64,000 nt of DNA from Bifidobacterium lemurum (GCF_014898175.1 NZ_CP062948.1:434001-498000), one strand, 5' to 3'; shown: positions 8,870 through 17,825, counted from the stretch's first letter. A program made the numbers and translations. Notes: generated by a model not told the origin, from the letters alone.

Positions 8870-10591
8870 TCACATTCGGTCGGCGGTTGCGATCGGCAGC
8901 ACCACCGCCGACGGGGTGGTCGCTCCCATATGGATGGTTTGGCGCGCGGTCACCGCCTCACTTTGCGCGCTCCACAGTCCGGCGGTGTTCGTGTGCACGG
9001 AGTACTGCGGAAAGTCGGATGAGGAGATGTCGCAGCGGATGCGTGAGCCGGCGGGCACCTTCCAGCAGATATCCCACATGTCGACGCTCACCCGCCGCAC
9101 CCCGCCGGGCATGTAGTCGGGCGTGTCGGGATCGTCCAAGGCGAGGGTGGTGATGGAGCTGCGGTAGTTGCGCGCCGTGCCGTCCGGGTCCACGCACATT
9201 AGTTTGGCCGTGAAGGCGGTGTCGGCGGCGGAGCTGGACACGTACAGTTCCACGCGGATCGTCCCTTGGATGTGCAGGTCTTCGTCGAGTGGCTGCGACA
9301 CGAAGCTCAGCACGTCGTCGCGGTAGCCGGGCCGCGGCTGGATGCGCGCGCCGATCTCGCCCATTGTGGTCAGCAGCGCCTCCCCTCCGCGGGTGGGCAC
9401 CGGATCGTTGGGATCGTAGTCGTATTCCAACGCGCCTTCCGCCGGCGGAGCGAGGGCCAGCCCGTTCTCACCGCACGCGTCTTCATTCTGCCCGGCGGCC
9501 AGGTACAGCCTGATTTCGCCGCTTCCGGCGGCATCGCCGGCGTCGGGCGGCCAATGATCCGTGGTGTGCCATGAGTCGTCGCCGATTTCGTAGTATTCCA
9601 CTTTGCGGCGCGGAGTTTGGCGTCGTTTGAGCGTCAGGTCGAACCATTCGAGCGCGGCCGGCACTTCGGTGGCGTCGAGTCCGCTCGGTTCCAGTCCTTC
9701 CAGCGGATTGAGGAAGTAGTGGTTCCAGCAGCCGATGCGCAGCCAGGAATGCTCCTTGGCCTGAGGGTTGAGGCTCTGATATCCGGTGAGCGCGCTGCCG
9801 AGATGATGGTCGAACCACCCTTCCTGGATGAACATGGGCACCGTGACCTTCGCGGGGATGGATTTGAGCAGCCCCCAGAAACCCTCGTCCCAGTAGGGGT
9901 CGTCTCCTCGCGGATGGCTGATCCAGTCGCGGTACCAGTCCAGCCGGCCGCCCCACATGTCCTCGTCCACACTCAATTGTGGTCGGTGGAGCGCGGATTG
10001 CAGGTAGTCGGCCTCCACCGGATGTCCCGCGTTCTGCATGGCCCACGCGGTCAGCACGTCGCAACGGAACGCGCCTTTCTGGTATGCGGAGGCGAAACGG
10101 TCGGTGCCATAGTGGTTGGCGCAGATGGACGCCACTTTGGGGGTTGTGATGTCGGCCATCACCCAGCATGCCAGCGACAGGTACGAGGTTCCCCACAGGC
10201 CGACCACATCGACCCAGTCCCGCTCCTCCAGCCAGGCGAGCAGATCCGCGCCATCGTCGCGTTCGTTGACGTTCGGCTCCCACTCCCCACCGGAGGTGTG
10301 GGTGCCGCGGCACCATTCGCACACCATCGCGTATCCCCGACGCGCCAGCTCCTCGCCGTGCAGCTCCCACAGCGGCACCTGCTGCGGGTATGGGCACCGC
10401 ACCACAATCGTGGGGTACGGCCCCGGCATCGCGGGCGTGTAGATGTCGGCGGTCAACTCCACGCCGTCGCGGCAGACAACCGTCTCGGTGCGTTTGGGAT
10501 TGGCCTCGCATACGGGCGCGTAGGCGGACTGTTCGTATTGCCGGCGGATGTTCGCCAGATAGTTGTTCATGAATTCATCGGCATCGCTCAT
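8870..10591 (-). CDS. CocE/NonD-family hydrolase (X-Pro dipeptidyl-peptidase fold)
   Basis: A 573-residue CocE/NonD hydrolase: an alpha/beta-hydrolase domain (VELTADIYTPAMPGPYPTIVVRCPY) with the nucleophile in LWGTSYLSLACW, a helical cap, and a C-terminal jelly-roll domain (residues ~350-573; IQGTIRVELYVSSSAADTAF, ending before VLPIATADRM). Family members cleave esters, amides or acyl-Pro peptides; sequence alone does not choose between these. The length is normal and there is no signal peptide. AAGGAG precedes the ATG. It sits between the MFS carrier and the esterase, suggesting that imported conjugated compounds are hydrolysed in the cytoplasm. Confidence 0.88.
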   Translation of the reverse strand: MSDADEFMNNYLANIRRQYEQSAYAPVCEANPKRTETVVCRDGVELTADIYTPAMPGPYPTIVVRCPYPQQVPLWELHGEELARRGYAMVCEWCRGTHTSGGEWEPNVNERDDGADLLAWLEERDWVDVVGLWGTSYLSLACWVMADITTPKVASICANHYGTDRFASAYQKGAFRCDVLTAWAMQNAGHPVEADYLQSALHRPQLSVDEDMWGGRLDWYRDWISHPRGDDPYWDEGFWGLLKSIPAKVTVPMFIQEGWFDHHLGSALTGYQSLNPQAKEHSWLRIGCWNHYFLNPLEGLEPSGLDATEVPAALEWFDLTLKRRQTPRRKVEYYEIGDDSWHTTDHWPPDAGDAAGSGEIRLYLAAGQNEDACGENGLALAPPAEGALEYDYDPNDPVPTRGGEALLTTMGEIGARIQPRPGYRDDVLSFVSQPLDEDLHIQGTIRVELYVSSSAADTAFTAKLMCVDPDGTARNYRSSITTLALDDPDTPDYMPGGVRRVSVDMWDICWKVPAGSRIRCDISSSDFPQYSVHTNTAGLWSAQSEAVTARQTIHMGATTPSAVVLPIATADRM

Positions 10592-10660
10592 TGCGGCTCC
10601 TTGTGATGGGTCGTCTGTCCTGTGCGGATGGCGGTCGTCCGGCCGATCCGCGCGCCGGTT

Positions 10661-11917
10661 TCACCGGCTGGCGCGCGCGTCCTTGACGGGACGCAGTTTG
10701 TAGGCCATGATGGCCGCGGCGGCGGCGATCACGTAGAACGCGACGTTGCCCACCAGCGACGGCAGATAGCTGCCGGTCAGGTCGTACACAGCGCCGTGCG
10801 CGGTGCCGGCGATGGCCGAGGCGACCGAGCCGAATACGGAGACCACGCTCAGAATCGTGGCGTAGTCCTTTTGGCCGAAGAACTGGCGGATCATCCAAGG
10901 CAGGGCCACCAGCACCACGCCTTGGCCGAGGCCTGCGAGGAATCCGGCGATGGTGGCGGGCGTCACGGCTCCGGACAGCGCCATCAATCCCCAGCCGATA
11001 AGGCCCACGGCGGCGTAGATGAGGATCACCAGCTCGGTTTTCATACGGTCGAGCAGCATGCCGATGGTCGCCTTGCCCACCGCGGCGCCGAGCATGATGC
11101 CGGAGACCACCAGCGAACCTTGTTCCAACGTCAGGCCCTGCGCCACCTCATGGCCGGAAACGTGCTGCACCATGGCGGCCACCACCTGCAGCAGCACGGA
11201 GACCACGACCAGCAACGCGAACGACTTGGTTTTGAACGCCTGCTTGGCGCTCATGCCGGTGAGTTCGGTCTGCACGCCCTGCTTCTCATCGGCGCTGGCC
11301 ACATGGCCGTACGCATATTCGTTCCGGCTCGCGTCCGGACGGAATTTGAACGCGAAGATCGCGAAAGGCAGGATGCAAACCGCCAGCACCAGCGCGGTGA
11401 TGCGGTATGACGAGCGCCAGCCGAGATTGGTGATCCAAGCGGAGACGATGGGGTTGAAGATCATGCCGCCGATGCCGCTGATGCCCAAGGCGATGCCCAT
11501 CGCCAGGCCGAGTTTGTCTTCGAACCAGTTGGTGAGCAGCACGCTGGGGGCCAAGGAGATCGGGATGACGTACGCGACGCCCATCAGCGCGAACGACACG
11601 TAGAACTGCCACAGTTGGGTGAAGAACGACTGGAGGAGGAACAGCAGCGCGACCACGGTGATGCAGACGGAGATCAGCACGCGCGAGTCGACGCGTTTCA
11701 TGATGCCTCCGGCCAACAGCATCGTCGGCATGGTGGCGATGGCCATGATCGACGAGGCCAACGCGATCTGCGCGCGGGAGATGCCCAGCTCTTCGCACAG
11801 TGGGGTGTAATACAGGCCGGCCGTGTTGACGATCAGGCCGAAACCGACGAGCGAAAGCACGCAGCATCCGGCGAACACCAGCCACGGCCTCCAGTTGGTT
11901 TTGTGTTGTGACGACAT
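10661..11917 (-). CDS. MFS transporter, oxalate/formate-antiporter (OFA)-like
   Basis: A 418-residue major-facilitator carrier with about 12 predicted membrane helices in two halves. The N-terminal pattern (WLVFAGCCVLSLVGFGLIVNTAGLYYTPLCEELGIS) and IGWGLMALSG resemble OFA/monocarboxylate-type members, which carry organic anions. I place the start at the ATG at 11917, since GGAGGTTCAT sits directly upstream; longer in-frame starts lack a site. It is the first gene of the probable MFS-CocE-esterase operon, divergent from a TetR gene, with a TetR-like operator between them. The substrate is not predictable; a carboxylate or an ester that the two hydrolases then attack is an inference. Confidence 0.87.
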   Translation of the reverse strand: MSSQHKTNWRPWLVFAGCCVLSLVGFGLIVNTAGLYYTPLCEELGISRAQIALASSIMAIATMPTMLLAGGIMKRVDSRVLISVCITVVALLFLLQSFFTQLWQFYVSFALMGVAYVIPISLAPSVLLTNWFEDKLGLAMGIALGISGIGGMIFNPIVSAWITNLGWRSSYRITALVLAVCILPFAIFAFKFRPDASRNEYAYGHVASADEKQGVQTELTGMSAKQAFKTKSFALLVVVSVLLQVVAAMVQHVSGHEVAQGLTLEQGSLVVSGIMLGAAVGKATIGMLLDRMKTELVILIYAAVGLIGWGLMALSGAVTPATIAGFLAGLGQGVVLVALPWMIRQFFGQKDYATILSVVSVFGSVASAIAGTAHGAVYDLTGSYLPSLVGNVAFYVIAAAAAIMAYKLRPVKDARASR

Positions 11918-12085
11918 ATGAACCTCCATGTTCATGCGCGGGTTTTCCGCATATGTACGCGGGACGGACCGGTGGTCCACCCGCCCTTCGCGCCGGACGG
12001 CCTCGCCCGGCACGGCACCGCGGTTGATCGGCGACGCATCGCTGCGATACGACCGTCACCTTTCGCGGTACCCGTTTCCTCTTGA

Positions 12086-12103
12086 TAAGTAAATACTTAC
12101 TTA
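12086..12103. promoter_or_regulatory. Putative TetR operator
   Basis: A perfect 7-4-7 palindrome, TAAGTAA-ATAC-TTACTTA, lies in the divergent region between the MFS gene and the TetR gene. It is AT-rich against a GC-rich background, of the size bound by TetR dimers, and the most likely site for autoregulation and control of the MFS-hydrolase operon. Confidence 0.65.
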
Positions 12104-12231
12104 CCAATGTGGATTAGAATAATACGAGGAGGAAATCTTGTCAACGCGTGTCGTCGACGACGGGTCAGCACCCGCCGTCGGAGGTACGGCGACTATATTG
12201 ATGAAGACAGAGGCACACGAGGAGATGCACC

Positions 12232-12855
12232 ATGAGAAAACAACGTTCCCAACGGGTCAAGGACATCACGCAGGCGGCGATGGAAGTGCTGTCGGAACGC
12301 GGCTTCTACGGCATGACCATCCAGGAGGTCGCGGACCGCACCGGACTCAGCCAAGCGGGAATACTGAGATACGTCAAGAACAAAAACGGACTGCTTTCGC
12401 TCATCCTCGAAGAATACGACGAACACGGCAACGGGAATACGGGCAAGCAATATCTGGACGACAAACTCTCCCTATCCAAGGAAGAGCTGGAACGCTCCCC
12501 GGCGCTGATGCCGGAATGGTACCGCATCATCGCGCAGGAAAGCCTACGCAACCCCATGCTCACACAGCTCTATATCGTGCTGCGCGCCGAAGCGCTGGAC
12601 CCCCACCATCCAGCCCATGACTACTTCTCCCAACGAGGAGAGCGGCTGCGCGAAGAAGTCGGACGATTCCCCTGGAAGCTGCCTCCGGAATTCTCCACGC
12701 CGCAATCGATAGCGCTGCTGTCCATGACGGTGGGCTCGGCGATGGAGGGATTGCAGTCCCGCTGGCTCGGCGAGCCCAACATCGACCTGCTCGACACCTG
12801 GGCGCAATACGAGAACATCCTCTTCCCCCTCCCCCACTGGCAGGGCTATCGCTAG
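12232..12855 (+). CDS. TetR-family transcriptional regulator
   Basis: A 207-residue TetR regulator. The N-terminal helix-turn-helix is clear (RVKDITQAAMEVLSERGF, then MTIQEVADRTGLSQAGILRY); residues ~50-207 form an all-helical ligand-binding domain with no recognisable ligand signature. GAGGAG lies 8 nt before the ATG and a TATATT-like -10 about 40 nt upstream. Divergent from the MFS carrier and two hydrolase genes, it probably represses them until the transported compound, or a hydrolysis product, binds. The gene ends just before a hairpin shared with galK. Confidence 0.92.
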   Translation: MRKQRSQRVKDITQAAMEVLSERGFYGMTIQEVADRTGLSQAGILRYVKNKNGLLSLILEEYDEHGNGNTGKQYLDDKLSLSKEELERSPALMPEWYRIIAQESLRNPMLTQLYIVLRAEALDPHHPAHDYFSQRGERLREEVGRFPWKLPPEFSTPQSIALLSMTVGSAMEGLQSRWLGEPNIDLLDTWAQYENILFPLPHWQGYR

Positions 12856-12902
12856 CCCCGCCCTCTGCGCCATACATCCTCTTTTGACGCCGCAAAGCAA
12901 AA

Positions 12903-12927
12903 CGCCCTCCGTCTGGGACGGAGGGCG
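12903..12927. terminator. Hairpin terminator between convergent tetR and galK
   Basis: A perfect stem, CGCCCTCCGT / ACGGAGGGCG, with a 5-nt loop lies between the convergent ends of the TetR gene and galK. An A-rich stretch lies on its tetR side (AAGCAAAA), so on the galK strand it is followed by a T-rich run. Confidence 0.7.
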
Positions 12928-12942
12928 ATGTCGTAACGTAGC

Positions 12943-14193
12943 TCACGCCTCGCGTGACGCACTCGCCGCAGCCACTGCAGCTAATGCGCGCGGCGCGTGG
13001 AAGCCTTGGCGTTCGAATTCGTCGGCGATGAGCTGGGCGACCTCTTGGGAACGGCCCTTATCCACCAACGCGATGATGGAGCCGCCGAAGCCGCCGCCGG
13101 TCATACGCGCGCCGTACGCGCCGTTGGCCCGCGCCACATCCACGGCGATGTCGAGTTCGGGAACCGTCACCTCGTAATCCGCGGCGAGCGAGTCGTGCGA
13201 GGCGTTGAACAGACGTCCGGACGCTTCGATGTCGCCCTGCGCGAAGGCGCGCACGAAGGAGCGCACGCGTTCGATTTCGGTGACCACGTGGCGCACGCGC
13301 TTCTTCATGGTCTCGTCGTCCAGCGCGTCCAGGGTCTCCTTGAGCGCCTGGAACTGGTCGTCCGCCTTGGCGATGCCGTCGGCTGCGACACGCAGGTTGG
13401 CCACGCCGAGGATGCGCGCGGCCTCCTCGCAGGTGGCGCGGCGCTGCGCGTACTGGCCGTCGTTGAGCTGGTGCGGCGCCTGGGTGTCGACCACAAGCAG
13501 TTCCAGTCCGTGGGCATCCAGATCGAAGACCTGCTGGGAGACGTTCTCCAGCGCGGTCAGCTCCGGACGGCAGTCGAGCAGCAGCGCATGCCCCGGGGTG
13601 CAGCGCATGGAGGCGGACTGGTCGAGGCCGCCCGTGGAGGCGCCGGCCATCTCGTTCTCCGACTTGATGGCGGCGTTGATCAGGGTCACACGTCCCGCGT
13701 CGGACGAGCCATAGCCCAGGCCATATACCTCATCCAAGGCCAGTGCGGTGGAGCAGGTCATGGCGGCGGACGAGCTCAGGCCCGAACCTAGCGGCACGCA
13801 GGAGGCGAAGGCCGCGTCGAAGCCCTGCACCTGATCGAATCCGGCCTCGCGCAACGCCCACGCCACGCCCACCGGGTAGGCGGCCCAACCGTCGACGTCG
13901 CCGGCGGCGAGTCCGTCGAGGTCGGCTTCGGCGACCTGGTCCGGCTTCACGTCGGAGACGACGTGCACCACGGTGTCCTCGCGCGGAGCGAGGGCCACGA
14001 AGGTGCGGTGCGGCAACGCGATCGGCAGGCACAGGCCCGCGTTGTAGTCGGTGTGCTCGCCGATCAGGTTCACGCGGCCCGGCGCGGCCCACACGCCGGC
14101 CGGCTGCTTGCCGTAGGTCTTCACGAACAGGTCGGTGGCGATCTTCACGCCTTCGTCGTGCGAAAGCGGCGCGATGAATTCAACAGCAGTCAT
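12943..14193 (-). CDS. galK: Galactokinase
   Basis: GalK phosphorylates galactose to galactose-1-phosphate with ATP. All three GHMP-kinase motifs are present: the galactokinase signature GRVNLIGEHTDYN, the phosphate-binding PLGSGLSSSAA loop, and the C-terminal MTGGGFGGSIIAL. The length of 416 residues is normal for actinobacteria. The ATG at 14193 is preceded by AAGGA and begins MTAVEFIAPLS; upstream in-frame codons overlap galT and look non-coding. It is the last gene of deoR-galT-galK, 17 bp after galT. Confidence 0.96.
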   Translation of the reverse strand: MTAVEFIAPLSHDEGVKIATDLFVKTYGKQPAGVWAAPGRVNLIGEHTDYNAGLCLPIALPHRTFVALAPREDTVVHVVSDVKPDQVAEADLDGLAAGDVDGWAAYPVGVAWALREAGFDQVQGFDAAFASCVPLGSGLSSSAAMTCSTALALDEVYGLGYGSSDAGRVTLINAAIKSENEMAGASTGGLDQSASMRCTPGHALLLDCRPELTALENVSQQVFDLDAHGLELLVVDTQAPHQLNDGQYAQRRATCEEAARILGVANLRVAADGIAKADDQFQALKETLDALDDETMKKRVRHVVTEIERVRSFVRAFAQGDIEASGRLFNASHDSLAADYEVTVPELDIAVDVARANGAYGARMTGGGFGGSIIALVDKGRSQEVAQLIADEFERQGFHAPRALAAVAAASASREA

Positions 14194-14210
14194 GATGATT
14201 CCTTGTGGGG

Positions 14211-15470
14211 TCAGTCGGCGATGTCGATGGCTCCCAGCTCGCGGAAGCGCTGGGCGATGAGTTCGGGGGTGGTGTCGGAGATCCAAGCGGCCATGCCGGA
14301 TTCGGATCCGGCGAGGTACTTGATCTTGTTGGCGGCGCGGCGGAACGAGAAGAACTGCAGGTTCAGACGGTAGTGTTCGCGGCGCGCGTCATGGATCGGC
14401 GCCTGATGCCACGCGGCGATGTAGGGCAGGTCCATACCCAGCCCGTCGCCCTTGTCGAAGAAGGCGTTGCCGCGCTTGAGCAGCGTGGAGTACATCTGGG
14501 CCAGATCCCAGCGCTCCTGATCGTCGAGCTCGTCGAGCGTGAGCACGTCGCGCACGGGGGCCACATGCACCTCGAGGGGCCAACGGGCGGCGGCCGGCAC
14601 GTAGGCGATCCATGAGTGGTTGCGCATCACGATGCGCTCCTCCGCCTCGATCTCCGCGTTCATGATGTCTTTGAGCAGGTTGCCGCCGGTTTTCTCGAAG
14701 TAGGCTTCGGTGTGCTTGAGCTCGGTCTCCATCTTGGGGGCGATGAACGGATAGCAGTACACCTGGCCGTGCGGGTGGGCGAGCGAGACGCCGATCTCCT
14801 GGCCATGGTTCTCGAAGGGGAAGATCTGCTCGATGCCGTCCATTGTGGAGATCTCCGCGGTGCGGAAGGCCCACGCCTCCACGACGGTGCGCAGACGGGT
14901 CACGGGCAGGTCGGCGGGCAGGCCGGTCTCGTTCGGGTCGAAGCAGATGACCTCGCAGCGTCCGGCGGCGAGCTTCCGCTCCCACAGCGGGCTGCCGTTA
15001 ATGTATTCCACCGCTTCGGAGCGTCCGGGAACCTTGACCATGGAGGGGAAGCGGTTCTCGAACACCACGACGTTGTAGTCCGTGTCGGGCACTTCGCCGT
15101 CCTGGTAGGGGTCGCCGGGCTTGCGCGCGGCCAGCGGATTGCCGGTGGCGGTGGCGCCGGGGCCGGCGGTGATCGGGCGGTTCATGCGGGCGGTGGCCAT
15201 GGGGATCCAGTCGCCGGTCAGCGGGTCGCGGCGCATCTCGGGGGCGGCGTAGGGCACCTCCTCGCCCGCGGCGTTCAGCTGGTTGGAGAACCGGTACGCC
15301 AGCTCGCGCGGATCGTTCAGTTCGCGCGTTTTCGCACCGGAGACGTATTCGGGATCGTCGTCCAGATAGAAAAAGTCACGTCCGTCCGCCAGGGTCGTCG
15401 GTGTGATGCGGATATGCTCCTTCGCATACGCCCCAGGGGTGTAGTTCGCGAATTGCGACATTGTTGTCAC
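14211..15470 (-). CDS. galT: Galactose-1-phosphate uridylyltransferase
   Basis: GalT exchanges UMP between UDP-glucose and galactose-1-phosphate, the second Leloir step. The nucleophilic HPH motif is in SLAHPHGQVYCYPF, and the N-terminal substrate loop is in DPLTGDWIPMATARMNRP. 419 residues. I take the GTG at 15470: it overlaps the deoR stop as GTGA, and AGGA lies 7 nt upstream, so translation is probably coupled to deoR. An ATG three codons later is the alternative. The galactose formed from lactose or host glycans would feed this operon. Confidence 0.96.
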   Translation of the reverse strand: MTTMSQFANYTPGAYAKEHIRITPTTLADGRDFFYLDDDPEYVSGAKTRELNDPRELAYRFSNQLNAAGEEVPYAAPEMRRDPLTGDWIPMATARMNRPITAGPGATATGNPLAARKPGDPYQDGEVPDTDYNVVVFENRFPSMVKVPGRSEAVEYINGSPLWERKLAAGRCEVICFDPNETGLPADLPVTRLRTVVEAWAFRTAEISTMDGIEQIFPFENHGQEIGVSLAHPHGQVYCYPFIAPKMETELKHTEAYFEKTGGNLLKDIMNAEIEAEERIVMRNHSWIAYVPAAARWPLEVHVAPVRDVLTLDELDDQERWDLAQMYSTLLKRGNAFFDKGDGLGMDLPYIAAWHQAPIHDARREHYRLNLQFFSFRRAANKIKYLAGSESGMAAWISDTTPELIAQRFRELGAIDIAD

Positions 15471-16270
15471 TCACTTTCCTCTTCGGGTTCGCTCTGGTGT
15501 GCCAGAACGAGTTCTTTCACCAAATCCTTGGTTTTGGCGGCGGAGTCGGGGTCGAGTCCGTCGTCGGTGATCACCGTGTCCACCTGGTCGAAGCGTGCGA
15601 ACAGCGACAGGGATGTGCAGCTCCACTTCGTATGGTCGGTCAGGATGATCGTGCGGTCGGCGATGTCCATCATCGCCATGTCGGTGGCGGCCTCCAGCGA
15701 GTTCGGCATGAGGAAGCCGCGCGGGATGGAGACCGAATGCGTGCCGAGGAACACGGTGTTGACGCGCAGGGACGCGACCACCTTGTCGGCGATGGGGCCC
15801 ACCAGCGAGTTGGAGCGTGTAATCACGCCTCCGGTGACGATCACCTCGACGTCCTTCGACTCGAGCGCCTGCACCAGCTCGGCCACGGGGATCGAGTTGG
15901 TGAGGATGGTGATGCCGCTGGCCTGCTGCGATTCGAGCAGATGCTGGGCGAACACGTAGGCCGTGGTGCCGCCGCCGATGGCGATCACGTCGCCGGGGGC
16001 CACGTATTTCACGGCTTCTTGGGCGATGGCGTCTTTCAGGCCGATGTCCATCTGTGATTTTACCGAGAACAACGGCTCGCTCAGCAGGGTGCTGGTGGTC
16101 ACGGCACCGCCGTGGACGCGCTTGAGCAGACCCTTGTCGGAGAGTTCGGCGATGTCGCGGCGGATGGTCATCGCTGACACACCCAACTCCTTCGACAACG
16201 CCGTAATGCGCACGGCACCACGCGTGCGCAGCCTGCTCAAAATGAGGTGCTGACGCTGTGACGAAATCAT
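15467..16270 (-). CDS. DeoR-family transcriptional regulator of the gal operon
   Basis: A DeoR/GlpR-type regulator with an N-terminal helix-turn-helix (SSQRQHLILSRLRTRGAVRI, SVSAMTIRRDIAEL-like, KGLLKRVHGGAV) and a C-terminal sugar-phosphate sensor domain (DVIAIGGGTTAYVFAQHL, VTGGVITRSNSLVGP). These proteins usually repress their own operon and respond to a phosphorylated sugar, here plausibly galactose-1-phosphate. I start it at the second ATG (16270) because a good promoter places its -10 GATAAT exactly 7 nt upstream, so the mRNA would be leaderless; the ATG at 16288 would lie inside the promoter. Its stop overlaps the galT start. Confidence 0.9.
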   Translation of the reverse strand: MISSQRQHLILSRLRTRGAVRITALSKELGVSAMTIRRDIAELSDKGLLKRVHGGAVTTSTLLSEPLFSVKSQMDIGLKDAIAQEAVKYVAPGDVIAIGGGTTAYVFAQHLLESQQASGITILTNSIPVAELVQALESKDVEVIVTGGVITRSNSLVGPIADKVVASLRVNTVFLGTHSVSIPRGFLMPNSLEAATDMAMMDIADRTIILTDHTKWSCTSLSLFARFDQVDTVITDDGLDPDSAAKTKDLVKELVLAHQSEPEEESE

Positions 16271-16276
16271 ACGAAC

Positions 16277-16305
16277 ATTATCGCACATAAAAGCTCATAT
16301 TTCAA
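16277..16305 (-). promoter_or_regulatory. Promoter of deoR-galT-galK (leaderless)
   Basis: On the minus strand, TTGAAA (16300-16305), a 17-bp spacer and an extended -10 TGC-GATAAT (16277-16282) are followed after 7 nt by the deoR ATG. Transcription would start at or near the A of that ATG. This is one of the best consensus promoters in the window. Confidence 0.75.
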
Positions 16306-16364
16306 ACCCGGATGAGCGATTCTTATAAAATTTGCGTCAACTTTCGCACATCCCCTTATCTCGG

Positions 16365-16548
16365 TTACAACGCTTTAACCACCGCGAATCAACGAGCCTT
16401 GGAAACAAGCCGATTCTGGTGCGGGCGGACACCCCCTATGGTTAAAGCGTTATAACTGACAGCACGTCAACTACAACGCTTTAACCATCAGGGCTCCCAA
16501 ACACCGAAAACAAGCCGTTTTTCGCCCCTGGCGGTTAAAGCGTTGTAA
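16365..16548. repeat. Two tandem inverted-repeat modules (four TTACAACGCTTTAACC sites)
   Basis: TTACAACGCTTTAACC at 16365 and its complement ending at 16455 form module 1. CTACAACGCTTTAACC at 16471 and its complement ending at 16548 form module 2. Both modules also share an internal AACAAGCCG. Each 14-bp core (TTANAACGCTTTAA) is itself semi-palindromic with a central CG, as in LacI-family operators. The array occupies most of the divergent region between deoR and pyrD. Confidence 0.8.
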
Positions 16549-16590
16549 AACCTCGCGATTGAATCGTCGCAAAACCTCGCGCCCAAAACG

Positions 16591-16620
16591 TTGTGGAAAC
16601 GGCACCGACCGTGACACAAT
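16591..16620 (+). promoter_or_regulatory. Probable pyrD promoter (leaderless)
   Basis: TTGTGG (16591-16596), an 18-bp spacer and a TGA-CACAAT -10 (16615-16620) precede the pyrD ATG by exactly 7 nt. There is no Shine-Dalgarno sequence, so a leaderless transcript is likely. Confidence 0.5.
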
Positions 16621-16627
16621 GGACCCC

Positions 16628-17776
16628 ATGAGTTACGTTTCCGAAAGCTTCTGGCACGACGCCGTCAACAAAGCCACCACCGACCTGTTCACTTTTGGGT
16701 ATAAGCACATCATCAAGCCGAACTTCGTGTTCAACGTGCCGCCGGACGAGGCGCACGACCGCATGATCACCTTCTGCCAGCTGACCAAGAACATCACGCC
16801 GCTGATGTGGCTCGAACGCCAGATGCTCAACTACACCGATCCCGTGCTCGAGACCACGGTGATGGGCGTGGACTTCGCCAATCCCTTCGGCCTGTCCGCC
16901 GGCCTCGACAAGAACTGCGAGATGCCGGTGCTGCTCGACAACGCCGGATTCGGCTTCGAAACGGTGGGATCCACCACCTCGCGCGTCTGCCCCGGAAACG
17001 CCAAACCGTGGTTCCACCGCCTGCCCGAATACGACTCCATGATGGTGCACGTCGGATTGGCCAACATCGGCTCCGACACGGTGATCGAACGCGCCGAGCA
17101 GGCGTGGACCAAGGCGCGTTCCATGCAGATCTCCGTCTCCATCGCGCGCACCAACGATTCGCTCACCGGCGACCTCGCCGAAGGCATCGAGGACTACTGC
17201 ATCTCCATGCGCCGCGCCGCGGGCCGCACCGCCATGGTCGAGGTCAACGTCTCCTGCCCCAACACCAAGGCCGGCGAGCCCTTCACCGCCAGCCCCGACA
17301 ATCTCGACCAGCTGTTTACCGCGCTCGACCGGATCGACCGCCCGCAGCCCACGCTGGTCAAGCTTCCGCTCAACAAGCCGTGGGCCGAGCTCAAGGACCT
17401 GCTCGACGTGCTCGCCGAGCATAACGTGCAGGGCCTGTCCATCGCGAATCTGCAGAAGGACCGCACCGGTCTCGCCATCCCCCACGATTGGGAGGGCGGC
17501 CTGTCCGGCGGCCCCACCTACCGCGCCAGCAACGATCTGATCCGTCAGGTGCGTCGCGAGTACGGCGACCGTTTCGCCATCGCCGGCATCGGCGGCGTCT
17601 TCATCCCCGAACAGGCCTATGCCAAGATTCGCTCCGGCGCGGATCTGGTGATGTTCATCAGCGCGCTGATGTACCGCGGACCGCAGCAGATCACCGTGCT
17701 CAAGCGTGGTCTGGCCGAGCTGCTCAAGCGCGACGGCTTCGAGCACGTCTCCGAGGCCGTCGGCGCGGATCTGTAG
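16628..17776 (+). CDS. pyrD: Dihydroorotate dehydrogenase
   Basis: PyrD oxidises dihydroorotate to orotate with FMN in pyrimidine synthesis. The layout is class 2-like: an N-terminal helical extension (SFWHDAVNKATTDLFTFGY) that in the quinone-dependent enzymes binds the membrane, then the barrel with GLSAGLDKNCEMPVLL, GFGFETVGSTTSR and the C-terminal FMN-phosphate loop (IAGIGGVF, ADLVMFISALMYRGP). However, the active-site motif reads NVSCPNTKAG, with the Cys typical of class 1, where class 2 enzymes have Ser. The ATG at 16628 is chosen from the leaderless promoter; an ATG three codons upstream is possible. 382 residues. Confidence 0.9.
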   Translation: MSYVSESFWHDAVNKATTDLFTFGYKHIIKPNFVFNVPPDEAHDRMITFCQLTKNITPLMWLERQMLNYTDPVLETTVMGVDFANPFGLSAGLDKNCEMPVLLDNAGFGFETVGSTTSRVCPGNAKPWFHRLPEYDSMMVHVGLANIGSDTVIERAEQAWTKARSMQISVSIARTNDSLTGDLAEGIEDYCISMRRAAGRTAMVEVNVSCPNTKAGEPFTASPDNLDQLFTALDRIDRPQPTLVKLPLNKPWAELKDLLDVLAEHNVQGLSIANLQKDRTGLAIPHDWEGGLSGGPTYRASNDLIRQVRREYGDRFAIAGIGGVFIPEQAYAKIRSGADLVMFISALMYRGPQQITVLKRGLAELLKRDGFEHVSEAVGADL

Positions 17777-17825
17777 GTCCCTGCCGTCGCCCGGAGGGAA
17801 ACGCCCTTCCCTTCCGTCCCCTTCC

